Shown: positions 1-12,200 of the stretch, one piece after another
Layout of the letters: every line of letters starts with the position of its first letter
How positions within the stretch are numbered: the first letter of the stretch is position 1
NCBI GenBank assembly: GCA_947172415.1
Contig: OX359194.1
Span: forward strand, 3,720,001-3,784,000
Source: Chondrosia reniformis
Taxonomy: Eukaryota; Porifera; Demospongiae; Chondrillida; Chondrillidae
Length of the DNA: 64,000 bases
Direction of reading: 5' to 3'
Position numbers and translations under genes: made by a program
Notes under the pieces: model-generated
Database searches by the model: none
Seen by the model: only the letters and a program-made list of their open reading frames with translations
What the model was told of the DNA's origin: nothing

Positions 1-110
1 AATAACATGGCCATGGGAAGTTGGTTGACAATCTGGACTGTATGATGAAAGAAATGAAATAATGTGTGACACTCTCCATCATCTTTCCTTTGTTGAATAG
101 TAAGACTTAC

Positions 111-262
111 GTATGAAAGTTAATTGGTGTATCATCCCAAGCATGTTGTTTGTACAACCTTCGTATGTCCTCTATGCGATGGAGCTTGATTCCCATAGCA
201 ACCTGAAGCTGGACAGCTGGCAGGTTAATATCAGCTATCATCTCAGTGCAGGGATGCTCAAC
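111..262 (-). CDS. ACC: ACC exon 9 (last in window)
   Basis: Residues 369-418: [20 protein letters not shown] and IEDIRRLY. It ends at a GTAAGT donor, so the coding sequence continues beyond base 1. Confidence 0.92.
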
Positions 263-3200
263 CTTGAAGAGAATGGGAACATACACAATACAATGAGAAG
301 CAACAATTTCTTCTTTTAAGTTACATGTAACAATATCTCCCTATTCTACCTCCCCACCTACCACCCTACCCTATTCCTCACCCCTTCTCTCATTCCTTCA
401 TACCATCCATATTCCTTCCAATCCCTAAACATGCCTTCACGTCTCTCTACACACTCTCTTACATCCTCGTACATTATTACAACCTCAGTTTACCTGCAAT
501 CTAGGATTGAGTTCCAGAAAGTAATAACCAGAATCCTCTATGTACAAGTACTCTACAGTGCCTGCACTGACATAGCCAACCATCTTGGCCAATCGTACAG
601 CAGCCTTTTCCATCTCCTACACACAATTGTAATTATACAAATTCTTGATACAAATTCTAAGGATCTCCAAGACTTAAACATGCAGCAAAAAATATACAAG
701 TACTGTAAATAAAAACATTTACAAAAATGATGTTAGAAGTAGGAATGGCAGTGTTCACTAGTATATCTACAAAAAGTATCGAAACAAGTCTGTGATTATA
801 TGATAAGGCTAATCACACATAAGTTACACATATACTGAAATTTAAGTAACCTAACCATGCACTTCTGTGTTTGGGTGCACCATTCCTACATTAGCTCGGT
901 GTTCCCAAACACAGAAGTGCAAAGCTAAGCCTTATCAAATAATCACTGTCTTGTTTGGATACTTTTTGCAGATGTACTAGTGAACACTGCCATTCCTACT
1001 TCTAATATCATTTGTGTAAATGTGTTTATTTACTTGTATTACTCCTTTTTCATGTTAAAATTACTTGCTCTAATTAGTTTTGGAAGTTTTCTTGGGGAAA
1101 ATCATTTGAAGTAACGTCTCAGACAAGAGAAATATACTGAAAACCATGATCTCTAATCTAAAAATGATGGCCGAGAAAACCACAATTTTCACTTTTCACA
1201 ATTACCAGGCCTCGGTCTCGGTATTCTGACTAAGGGCTGTTTATTCCCTAATTTGGAAACATATATAATGATTTAAAACTTGTATGTACGCGAATAAGTT
1301 TGCATATTTGCACTAGTCCATTTGACAAAAGAAGAATAAGATGATGAAAAATCAATTTTGGAAATGGGCCTATTCCTGGTTTACCGCTTTTTGAATGTTT
1401 TGGCATTTAGAAAGGCATGCATGAATGGCTGCAATTAACCAAATATAACAGAAAATCGCCTCATGCACTGGTGATTTATGAGGTGTTGCTAGATAACACA
1501 TTGGATAGGGTGGCCATATCTTTTTCTGTCATTCCTCCTTAGAGAGTACGGTATGATAGTGAACACTAATATACTAAGTAGACTAGTAATATCGAACGGT
1601 GGAAATGTAATGAAATGAAACAATGGTAGGTGTATGCTTTATCCATTATACTGAAGGATCATAACATAACAAGTTTATATTGTAGCCTATTCTGTAAACC
1701 AGTTCTGTAACACTACAGAGAACATGCACACCTATTGGTACAGATGAATTTTAAATTCTTGAAAATTAAGGTTTACACTACATTCTTATTTCAACACTAC
1801 TTGGGGGTAGAGCAAAATCTTAAAACTCGTTCAAGTTATTACATTGAATAAATGCATAGCAATATGAGATTTTGCAAATTAGTGAAACTATAGTTGATAC
1901 TTAGGTTCAGCCACTGTCCGATTCAGGTTAAATTGGGGAACTCCCCTCTTTTGTTGTGGGCAAAATTTTCTGCCCTTCCTTCTATGTTTTTCCCCTTCTT
2001 CAATGATACTACAAAATTCCCAACGACAGCTGTGGCTGGGTCATACCTATCCTTTCCCTTCAAAGAATTCAAATTCCTTCCAGATAGGGCAGCTTTTGCA
2101 CAAACTTTCAATTGACTAAGGCAATAATCAGGATTTAATCCCCTTTCTTCACATTTCCTATAAGCCAGTACACAATGCATTATACTTGGAGAAATATCCT
2201 GTTCAAATTTTTCTGAATCTTTCAACCAACCTCTTCCTACAAATGCCAACAGACTGTTGCATAGAAGGCAATGTGTTCTACAAAAACTTCTTACATTTAC
2301 TCACTTATAAGTTCCTGCAGATTGTTATGCACAGAATATATATTTCTTGATTCAACTACAGAAGGTCTGGAGATTTGAGAGCCCACAAAAGACAGAGGAA
2401 TATTTTCAACAAGTAAGACCTGTTCCTTTAGGATAATCACAAACAGCAAAAGCAACTTCATTGCTTCAGATTGAGCTCATTTAACAAATGTAATCTTCTC
2501 AGCGGCCCTTAAGTTGGAAATGGGTTATTACCGTTAACGGTACCGTTTTATGTTAATACATTAAGCTGAAACCACAATACACGTGATATGTCTAAGGTAT
2601 CACAAAACATGAAAACAGTTGCATTATCTTATAAGAGTAGAGGGATATCAAGCACACAAGGAAGGAAAAGAATAAGTCCAAATCATTAGGAAATAAATAA
2701 CATATCCTGACACTATGAAACATAACAAGCATAGTATTCAGTTTAGTGAATGCAAGGTTGCCTAGTAAACCACACTAATCACACACAATTTAAAATTCTA
2801 CCTATCTGAGGATTGAGATTGCATGTGCAATCAGTCTATTAATTAATGCAACAAATTGCAATACATATTCCCTGCGCTAATACCCACATAATTAAAGGAT
2901 GACTACAGTTAATATTCTTAAGTAATGGAGCTTGTTTAGCAGTAAGTCTCCACAGCAAGGCCACCATGGCCACTCTGGCAGATCAGGCAATGGTCACACC
3001 ACTTATAGTGTTTTCCTTTGCTTTGAAAATATAATCTATAAACAAACTGCTAAAAAAATGGTCGTTGCTATATTAATTGTAATCTTCCCACAGCCATGCA
3101 ATTCCGTGTGCATCCTCAATCAAACTCCCTTATGCGACAGAACACAATTAACCTTGCTATAACGTTCATGCATTCGTTACCTTCCCAGACACAAATTGCC

Positions 3201-6200
3201 ACTACGTGGGGATAGTTCAGGTGAGGTGGATAGCAACTTTTATCACCTAATAAAGCTTCAAGGGGATGGTGACCCAGCTATTGTTACTTGGATGGAAAAA
3301 AGTGTAACAAGTATACTGGACATAATATACAAAAGGAGAAGATGATACAAGTACGTAAATGGCAATGCAACTTCTTTGAGAGATTGCTGTAAAAATGTAG
3401 ACTACTAAATATGCTATCATGATTGATGAGACTTAGTGTTCATGAATATTTCATTGGGTACTATCTAACTAATTCTAAATTTAACCTCTCATTTCAGTTG
3501 CGAGAGATACTTTGCTTAGATTAAACCTGATATTAGAAAACTATAGAGCCAAAGTTTTAATTGCAACATAAAAGGCTGTCAAAGTGGTGTATTGCAAACC
3601 TTGCGGAATTTGCACACATTGTTACAGGCATTCCTGTAATTCAAGACATGGTCCATAAAAAAAATGCTTAAAATGCTATCCACAACCACAACTTAAAATG
3701 CTCAAAATATGACATTGGAGTTATTAAGCTTTTGATGTGTTCTGCCAAGAGGAATGCCAAGTACCAGAAAATCAAGGAGGAGCTTGCAGCAAGGGACCTA
3801 GGGTCTCACACACTATGTCCAACAAGACGGACTGTCTGAGGTGAATAACTAAGACTCAGTACTAAAAGCCTATTTAGAAGAGCTTTCTGATAGGGACAGT
3901 AGAAACATGGAAATGTCAGCAAGTATAAAAGGAATAGCCTGTGTAATGGAATTATTTGATTTCTTATTAAAGGTGATGACAAAAGAACAAAAGTACATAG
4001 TTTGGCAGAAAAGTTACAATAAGTCGCAAAATGTAGAAGAAAGATCTTTCTGCAGCAGATGGCATGACAAGTTCTTACCATTGTGAAGATTGAAGGCTAC
4101 TAAAGTAGATGTAAGTGAGCCAATTCTTCCTCAAAGATGGAAAGCCCTTGCAAGATTAGAGGTTGGATTGGGTGAAAGTTACTAATGTAAAAGACCATCA
4201 CATTTTGGTCCCAAACACGGCCATTATAGGAAGATTCTAGTGCATTTTATTAGACCAATAGGACTCACTAAATAAAAAAAGATCAATGAAGTTGCTGCTG
4301 AAGTTTACAGTTATAGTGATTACTAATACCTATGTACCTTACTACTACCTTAAATTCCTTCTAAATTGTTGTCTAACTCTGCCATTAAGAGACAAAACTG
4401 ACTTGGTTATACAGTAAGTTAGAGTTAGAAGGCAGTCTGTTATATCCACTTCCATACTGACGTGAAATGATAAAGGTTGTTTATACATGCAGACCTTGGG
4501 GCCAGGAGGGGCAAAATGAATTTTTTCAATATTTAGGGGGGGTAATGGTACGAGGGGGTCGAAGCAGTTTAGGGGGTTCCCAAACGTCGGGGGGATCAAT
4601 CCTAGGGGGGACCTCCTGCCCCCCTCTATGCAGCCCTGAATTTGCTCAACTGTACCTGACCATACTAGCATATGTAAGAACACAAATAAAATGAAGATTG
4701 GGAATAACTCAGGAAGCATATTTAGTAACTATCAGCCTTAGTAGTAATATATACTTCACAAAGCTTGCGATATTCCAAACATAGACTAAAGGGAAGAGAG
4801 AACTTACTTGCAGCAAATCTTTGGCTGCCACAGAAACAGGGGCTTCTTCAATAATCTTTTGGTGTCGTCTTTGTACTGAACAATCTCTTCCAAATAAGGA
4901 AATAGCAGTACCATATTCATCTGCAATGAGCTGAACCTCTAAATGTCTGGCACTACAAGTGAAATAGAATAAATGAAGTGACACATGACCCACGATATAG
5001 TATGATCAGACCACAAAGGGAAAGGGGTAGGCTGAAGATAAGGGCCAAAGAGAAAGGACAAACAGGGTACAAAAGTAATAGAGAAAGTACAATTTAAGGC
5101 TTGCAGATATACTCTTAGGAAATATCACAAGGGGGAGATGAAAGTAGTAAGCACAAAGTTAAAATATTAGGGCAACTTCAACATGATATTGTATAATAGA
5201 ATAAGGTCTTCCTCTACATATTGTATGACATGTAATTCTGCTGTATGTCAACAACATTATCCACGAGTTGTAGAACATTTGCTAAATTACACACTAATGT
5301 GCCACAGTAAGTAATGCTTTGATTATTTCGAGGTAAAAACAAAATGATTGGCCTTGTGAGGCATCATAAAGCATTTGTTGAACAATCGGAAAATATGGTA
5401 CTTTTACCTTCAGTCAATACATTACATATCATGTTCAAGCTACTATGAACCATTGAATTTGTTCAGCTGTACAGCTTAGGTAAACAACCTTAGAAGAACA
5501 TGTATTTCGAGCTTAAAAAAACTTGTGAGGTGCCTGGTGCCCCCAAACTCGAACTACTTGCTGGTTCTTATATGTCTGGTTAACGGATTCTGTTCATCAC
5601 TATCAATTTCAAGGCCATATCTCAAAGAAAACAGTTTTGCGCAAGATTTACGTTAGTAGTAAAGGTGGTTTATAAATCCTTCTCATTGGTTCAGTGTTCA
5701 ACGCAAAATAAGGGCAAGCTAATTTTAAGCTAGAAAACAAAGCCAGCAAAGTACTTCACTATACTGAGACGTTCACTATAAGTGCAGTGTTCTCCCTAGG
5801 CCCTTTCAGCTTAGCGGGTAGCTCTGCCTTCATTTTTGCCTCAATAATAAATTGTATTCACGGTGGTAATAAACATTTCTGGTACCTGCTGACCACAAAA
5901 CCAAATACATGCAATATTGCAGAATAACCGAGGCAACAAGGTACCCACGAACGTGCTAACCAATATTGCTCAGATCCAAACTACACTATTGTTCTACTTT
6001 GGTGGGCCAGCAACCTCCTCTACTGACTTTGAAGGTGATAGCTCATGAGGGAAGAGACCAGCTTCAGCTTCAGAGACGGATCCAGGTGCCTCCAAACATC
6101 AAAAAACGGGTGTCGACCCATTGTAGACCTATGATTTTCCGTGGCTTGCGACATCCGACAACAACGATTCTGGTGAGCTTGGAATGTGGTGCAGTATGTG

Positions 6201-9200
6201 TGGTAAGAGCAACTATTGACCCAAATGGGCACCACCTGGCAAGGCTACATGGATTGTAGTGCCATGCAAAACTATCAATTGTCAAAGCCTCAAGGATCAC
6301 GTCGAGAGCAACTGTCATAAAGAAGCTATGCACATAGACAGCACTCGCATATTGGTTGAAAAACAAGGTGGTATTGCTGAATGCTTTGATACTGTCCTGT
6401 TAGCACAAACGAAGGCATTTATCAGTCACTTGGAGTGTTTGCATTTTTAGCTAACAAGAAAGAGCTCACACCACCAACTTTACATCCTTAGTAGATTTGG
6501 CAAAATCCTTGGGAGCTACTTACCTTAGGGAGATAGTTATGGGTAAGAATATGACGTATACTTCTGAGCAGTTCTAGCAGGAGATAGTCTTAACCTTGGC
6601 AGAAGTCAGAAGTAGTACTTGAACCTCTCAAGGAAGAAATGCAATCTTTCCCTGTATTCTCCATTCTGATTGACGAAACAACTAATGTGTCTATTATAGA
6701 ACACATGATTATCTATGGCCGTTATTTATCCAATGGAGTGGCCAAGATAAGATCTCTCAGATTAGTTGCGCTTTCTCATGCCACAGCAGTCACAATTACT
6801 GATGCACTTCTCCAGTTTTGTGGGAAAATGGAGTTCGACATCTGGGGTCAGGTATTTGCTCTCGGTAGTGATGGTGCTAGGACCAAATACCCCACTTGAT
6901 TGCAAACCATTGTGTTGCCCATAGATTGGCATTAGCTTGTGGAAAAGCTGCTGATGAGATTACTTAGCAATACAAGAAGTTCTCAGTGATCCATAATTGT
7001 AACTTACCCAAGCTAAAGAAGTCAGATGGCTTTCTCATGAAAAAGCTGTCAGAAATCTTCGGAAGTGCCTACCTTCCATGTTGGCAAGTTTAGAAAGAGA
7101 AGCTAGTGAACGACGTGATGCACAAACTCATGGTTCGGCATTGTTTGTCAAGGACTCCTTCTTTGTTGCATCCCTTTACTTTTTTCTGACATTCTGCCAC
7201 CGTTAGCTCAACTGTCTCATGCATTTCAGAAAAGCTCCATTGACTTTCCAATGGTTAAGCCTCTTGTACAGGGCACAAAAGAATGCATTAAGGATATTAG
7301 TGCAGGTCACGGGGAAATGGTTACCAAGTTATCCTCAGAGATGGATAATTTGGTTGCCAATAGATTTCATGCTCTGACAGAAGAAACATTGAGCAGGTTT
7401 AAGCAACAAGTTTATCACCCCAATATTTAACTATTCTATCTCAGCACTTGGACTCAAGGCTTCCAGATGTTGCTCTTTTGGACGCCTTTGGCATCTCTGA
7501 CCTTACTGTTAGGGAAGAGCAGTCTGAGAATCTGAACTTATGCAAAAGCTGAATACTCTGACTGTGCACTATGACCCTCATAATGTAACACATTCATAAT
7601 CAACTGTTTGTGAATATCAGTGCTTTTTAAAGTCTGTATTATCTACTCCACACCAAAAGTCTTTTTCAACAAATGACTTGATGTTTAAACTAACTAGCAA
7701 TTCACAATTACAGGACATGTTCTAAAATCTTGGCAAACTATACTCAATCGGTTTGGTGATACACATGTCAACAGCAGACTGTGAAAGAGGCTTCTCTATC
7801 CTATGGAGAATTAAAACTGATTTACATAATAAAATGAGCTGCAAGATCTTGAATGCAACTATGACTACAGTTGATTCCACTTAAAACGAAATTGCTCATA
7901 ATGAATTTTGGGTTATAACAAACAATTGTCAAAAAACAATTTCGTGTCCATTCAATTCCTTCTGTTTATAACAAACAAACTTCAATTATAACGAACATGT
8001 TAACATATAATTATGTATGTGTTAAGCCAAAAATGACTTTATTAATCAACCTTAAAAAGAATTTACTGGACAAAGTAGATAAAGGGAGGAAGGAGAAGGG
8101 TATTTGTGATGAATTTTCAGTTGCAAAGTCCACCCTCAGTACCATTAATATCCTATTTCACGTAATTTTAATTTTGTAAGCATTCTACAGCTGTTTACTG
8201 TATTCATACAGCAGTGATGAGTAGTTTATCTTTTGTCATTGCCCCCTCGGACAAGGGAAACGCCACAGCTGTCATGGACCAGACTGCGTATGATGGGAAG
8301 ATCAGGCCATTGCTTACTGACACCAACATATACAGGAGGCTCACAAGGGACCCCACATAAGCCCTGGAGAGGCGGATGAATGCTCTACTTCTCTCCCTTT
8401 CAAGGGCAGGTGCCATCCCAGGACCCCTGTATGAACGCCTACACAGCTCAACGGGAAAGATTCCCCTACTGTACGGGCTCCCAAAGATCCACAAACCTGA
8501 GATTCCTCTACGACCAATTGTGTCCTTCGTCAACTCTCCCACATACCAATCGTCTAAGCACCTGGTCTCCATCCTGACGCCACTGGTTGGTAAGTCTGAC
8601 TCCCACATGAGAAACTCAGAACTTTTTTCTACCTTCATTGCAGGTCAGGTCCTCCCCAGTGGAACAGTGTTGGTGTCATTTGATGTGATATCACTGTTCA
8701 CAAATGTCCCAGCTGGTCTTGCAGTGGAGGTGGCTCATGAACGGCTGAGAAAAGACACTTCATTGGCGGAGCACACGGCATTGTCAGCTGACCAGGTGGC
8801 CAACCTACGGTTCTGCCTAGATGCGACGTTCCTGGCCTATAGAGGAGAGCATTACCAACAAACCTTTGGCACAGCCATGGGTTCCCCTGTGTCGATCACT
8901 GCAGCCAACCTTGTCATGGAGGACGTGGAGAGGAGAGCATTGTCCACATATCCACTACCGCTTCCTTTTTGGAAAAGGTATGTGGATGACACACTGACAG
9001 CTCTACCTCAAGACAAGGTCCATTGTTTCCACGAGCACCTGAACTCCATTGAGTCCACCATACAGTTTACTGTTGAAATGGAGTCAGAAGGTACACTGCC
9101 TTTCTTGGACACAAAGATCGCGCATCACCCTGATGGATCCTTGTCAACCACGGTGTTTAGAAAAACCACACACACGGACAAGTACTTGGACTTTCAATCT

Positions 9201-12200
9201 CATCACCCCCTGGCACACAAGATGGCAGTGGCCCACACCCTATTTGACCGTGCTGAGAAGATCTGCACAGACTTTACAGACTCAGAGAAAGAGAAGGAAC
9301 ATGTTACGGAAGTGCTCCAAAATAACGGTTACCCCAGAAGGCTAGTGGTGAAGAACTGGCGTCCACAGCCACGCCCACAACTGCCCGAGCAGGATCCACC
9401 CACAGCCACTGTTACCCTACCGTACATCCGTCACTTATCTGAGACCATCCGAAGGATACTGGCCCCACTCGGGGTTCGCACTTTCTTCCGGCCTCACCGC
9501 ACACTTCAACAGACGTTGGTGAGGTTGAAGGACTGCATGCCCCTACAGCAACAAGCTGGCATGGTTTACCGCATCCCGTGTGGTTCGTGTCCCAGAGTGT
9601 ACATTGGCCAAACAGGCAGGACTATGGAACACCGCTTGAAGGAGCACAAGAGGGCATTGACATCAGGGAACATAGCCCAGTCAGCGATAGCAGAGCATGC
9701 AGTTGACCGTATGCATGAGATTAATAGGAAAGAAGCAGCAGTGGTTGACTCCCATCCGCACTACCGCCAAAGATGTGTACCGGAGGCCTGGCACATCCGT
9801 ACGGAGCACCAGACAATGAACCGGGACGGGGGCCCCTTGCCAGCTGGGTACAACTCCTTAATCCACAATCGGAGACCAGCGGCAGTCTGACTAAATCATT
9901 ATGTGCATGTTTTAACAGTTATTACTATTTTATTATTATTATCATTCACTTCCTCTCCTCTCCCCTTGTCACCTATTTTATTATTACTATTATTATCATT
10001 CACTTCCTCTCCTCACCTCTGTCACCTATTTTATTATTATTATTACTGGCACTCATTTCCTCTCCTCACCCCGTTTCACTAATTTCCGACATTTATGTGT
10101 ATATTAACACTTACCGCTTTTGTAATATTATCTTTCACTGATGAGGGCCCAGGATTGGGCCGAAACGTTTGAATTAAGTGACTTCAACATCGTCCAGTGA
10201 TATTTTAGGCTAGTGGAGTTTCCATATCATTATATAATGCAGCAACCTAGCCACACAGAAACCTTCCAAAGTTTATGTTTTACACACACACAGTACATTT
10301 GGTTTTAAAAAACTTCTTTTATAATGAACGTATGCTGGGATTTTGGTGTTCATTTTATCAGGACTCGACTGCATTTTAATGCAAGGAATTGAGCACGATG
10401 AATTTCCGTATGAAAACACATGCACTATATGGTCAGGAGCAAGGAGACAGTCAGACTATATTATTATAATGGTTCACTGAATGTCAATGTGTGTTTTGTA
10501 TAATTATCGATAAAATACTAGTAGTGATGAATGAAATATCAGGACCTTCAATGTGTGAACAAGTAAATAAAAAAACATTTACAAAAATGACGTTAGAAGT
10601 AGGAAAGGCGATGTTCACTAATACATCTGCAAAAAGCATCGAAACAAGACACTGATTATATGATAAGGCTAATCATACTGAAGTTGCTAACCTGAAGTAG
10701 GAATGGTGCGCCCAAACACAGAAGTGTATGGTTAAGTTACTTAAATTTCAGTATATATGCAACTTCTGTATGATTAGCCTTATCATATAATCAGTGTCTT
10801 GTTTCGATACTTTCGCAGATGTATTAGTGAACACAGCCATTCCTACTTCTAACATCATTTTTGTAGATGTTTTTTATTTACTTGTATATCCCTTTTTTCT
10901 TCTTAATATTACTTGTTTTAATTTGAAAGTTTTCTTTGCCAAAATCTCAAAATAACGTCTTAGACAAGAGAAATATGCCGAAAACCATGATCTCTTAATT
11001 AAAAAATGGTGTGCAAGAAGACCACAATTTTCGCTTTTCACAATTAACATGCTTCTTGTAGAGCGCATTCAGATTTTGGGCTGCCTATTCCCTAGTTTGG
11101 AAATATTTATGACCATCTATAACTTGTACGTGCCCACATAAGTTCGCATATTAGCTCTAGTCCATTCAATAGAAGAAGAAAAAGGAAATTGGCCTATTCC
11201 TGGTTAGCCGCTTTTTGAACGCTGTAGAGCGTATTGAGCGTCAAAACATGTTTTGGCATTTAGAAAAGCGTGCATTAATGGCTGCAAATAACCAAATATA
11301 ACCGAAAATCGCTTGGTTGGTGATTTATGAGGTGTTGCTTGCTAATACATTGGATAGGGCAACCAAATTTTCTTCGGCCATTCCTACTTTGGTAGTACTC
11401 TCTGATAATACAATAAAAAATTGCAAGTTCACTGTTGACTGCTTGCAGTTACTTGTTAAATGATTCAACTAAATTAAATTGGGAGGGAGGTCACCCAAAG
11501 CTTCCCAGGACTGAGGCAGCATTGCCTCGCGGGAGGACCACCGATACCTGCTGCAAAATGAAAGCACACAACTGTGCTTTATGGGTTACTGCTCTTACTC
11601 GGCTGCCAATGTCAGCAAAAAGGTCCAGGGCATTGCTACCCATGGCACTGGCCCTCTCCACAACAACCGCCACAAAGTGGTGCATCTGGGCCAAGTCAAG
11701 GTACTTTGCTTTCTTCCTCTCCTCTGCCAATGCCACAACAGCCCCTACCTCCCTCGCAGCATGGGACAGATGTCATGCAGCAAGGGTATCCGTACATGTG
11801 GTGTCCCAAACAAGGGTGCAGCCAGACTTCCAGGGGATGTATGCCACGGCATACGAGTGTTGGTGATACAATAGAAATTACATCACCTGATTATGCATCA
11901 TAATTTTCAATTCTTCATTATACCTCGTTTATTTTGCCATTTTAATTAAGCAAAATTTCACCACACATTGTTTCGATATAAATTTCCTATAGGTTTTCTA
12001 TAGTCTAATGGCATTTTATATGCAGCCTTTGTCCTCCATTTTCTACCAAACAGAGACCTAAATAAAAAATCCCTTAATTTAAAATGAGTTTTATACAATA
12101 AACTTTATGAGAGTGGGCCCATTCTGCTTCTAGGTCCTTTCCTGGAGCGACATCAATTATATTATTTATTTATGTATTCAATTTTTTAAATCACCTTAGT

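Larger units (their letters stand above)
8200..10235 (+). mobile_element. Penelope-like retroelement, 5'-truncated
   Basis: Holds the RT/GIY-YIG gene, a 3' tail of ATT-rich and CTTCCTCTCCTC repeats (9920-10070) and a hammerhead ribozyme motif at 10138-10194. It interrupts a Tigger-like element inside ACC intron 6. The exact 3' end is uncertain. No full upstream terminal repeat is present. Confidence 0.85.

Noticed and set aside
4345..4719. 124-codon minus frame rich in Pro and Gly
   Set aside because: It coincides with a G/C-run repeat with a MITE-like end and has no protein family features.
9773..10141. 122-codon plus frame overlapping the Penelope 3' end
   Set aside because: It is out of frame with the RT/GIY-YIG gene and consists mainly of the ATT/CTTCCTCTCC tail repeats.
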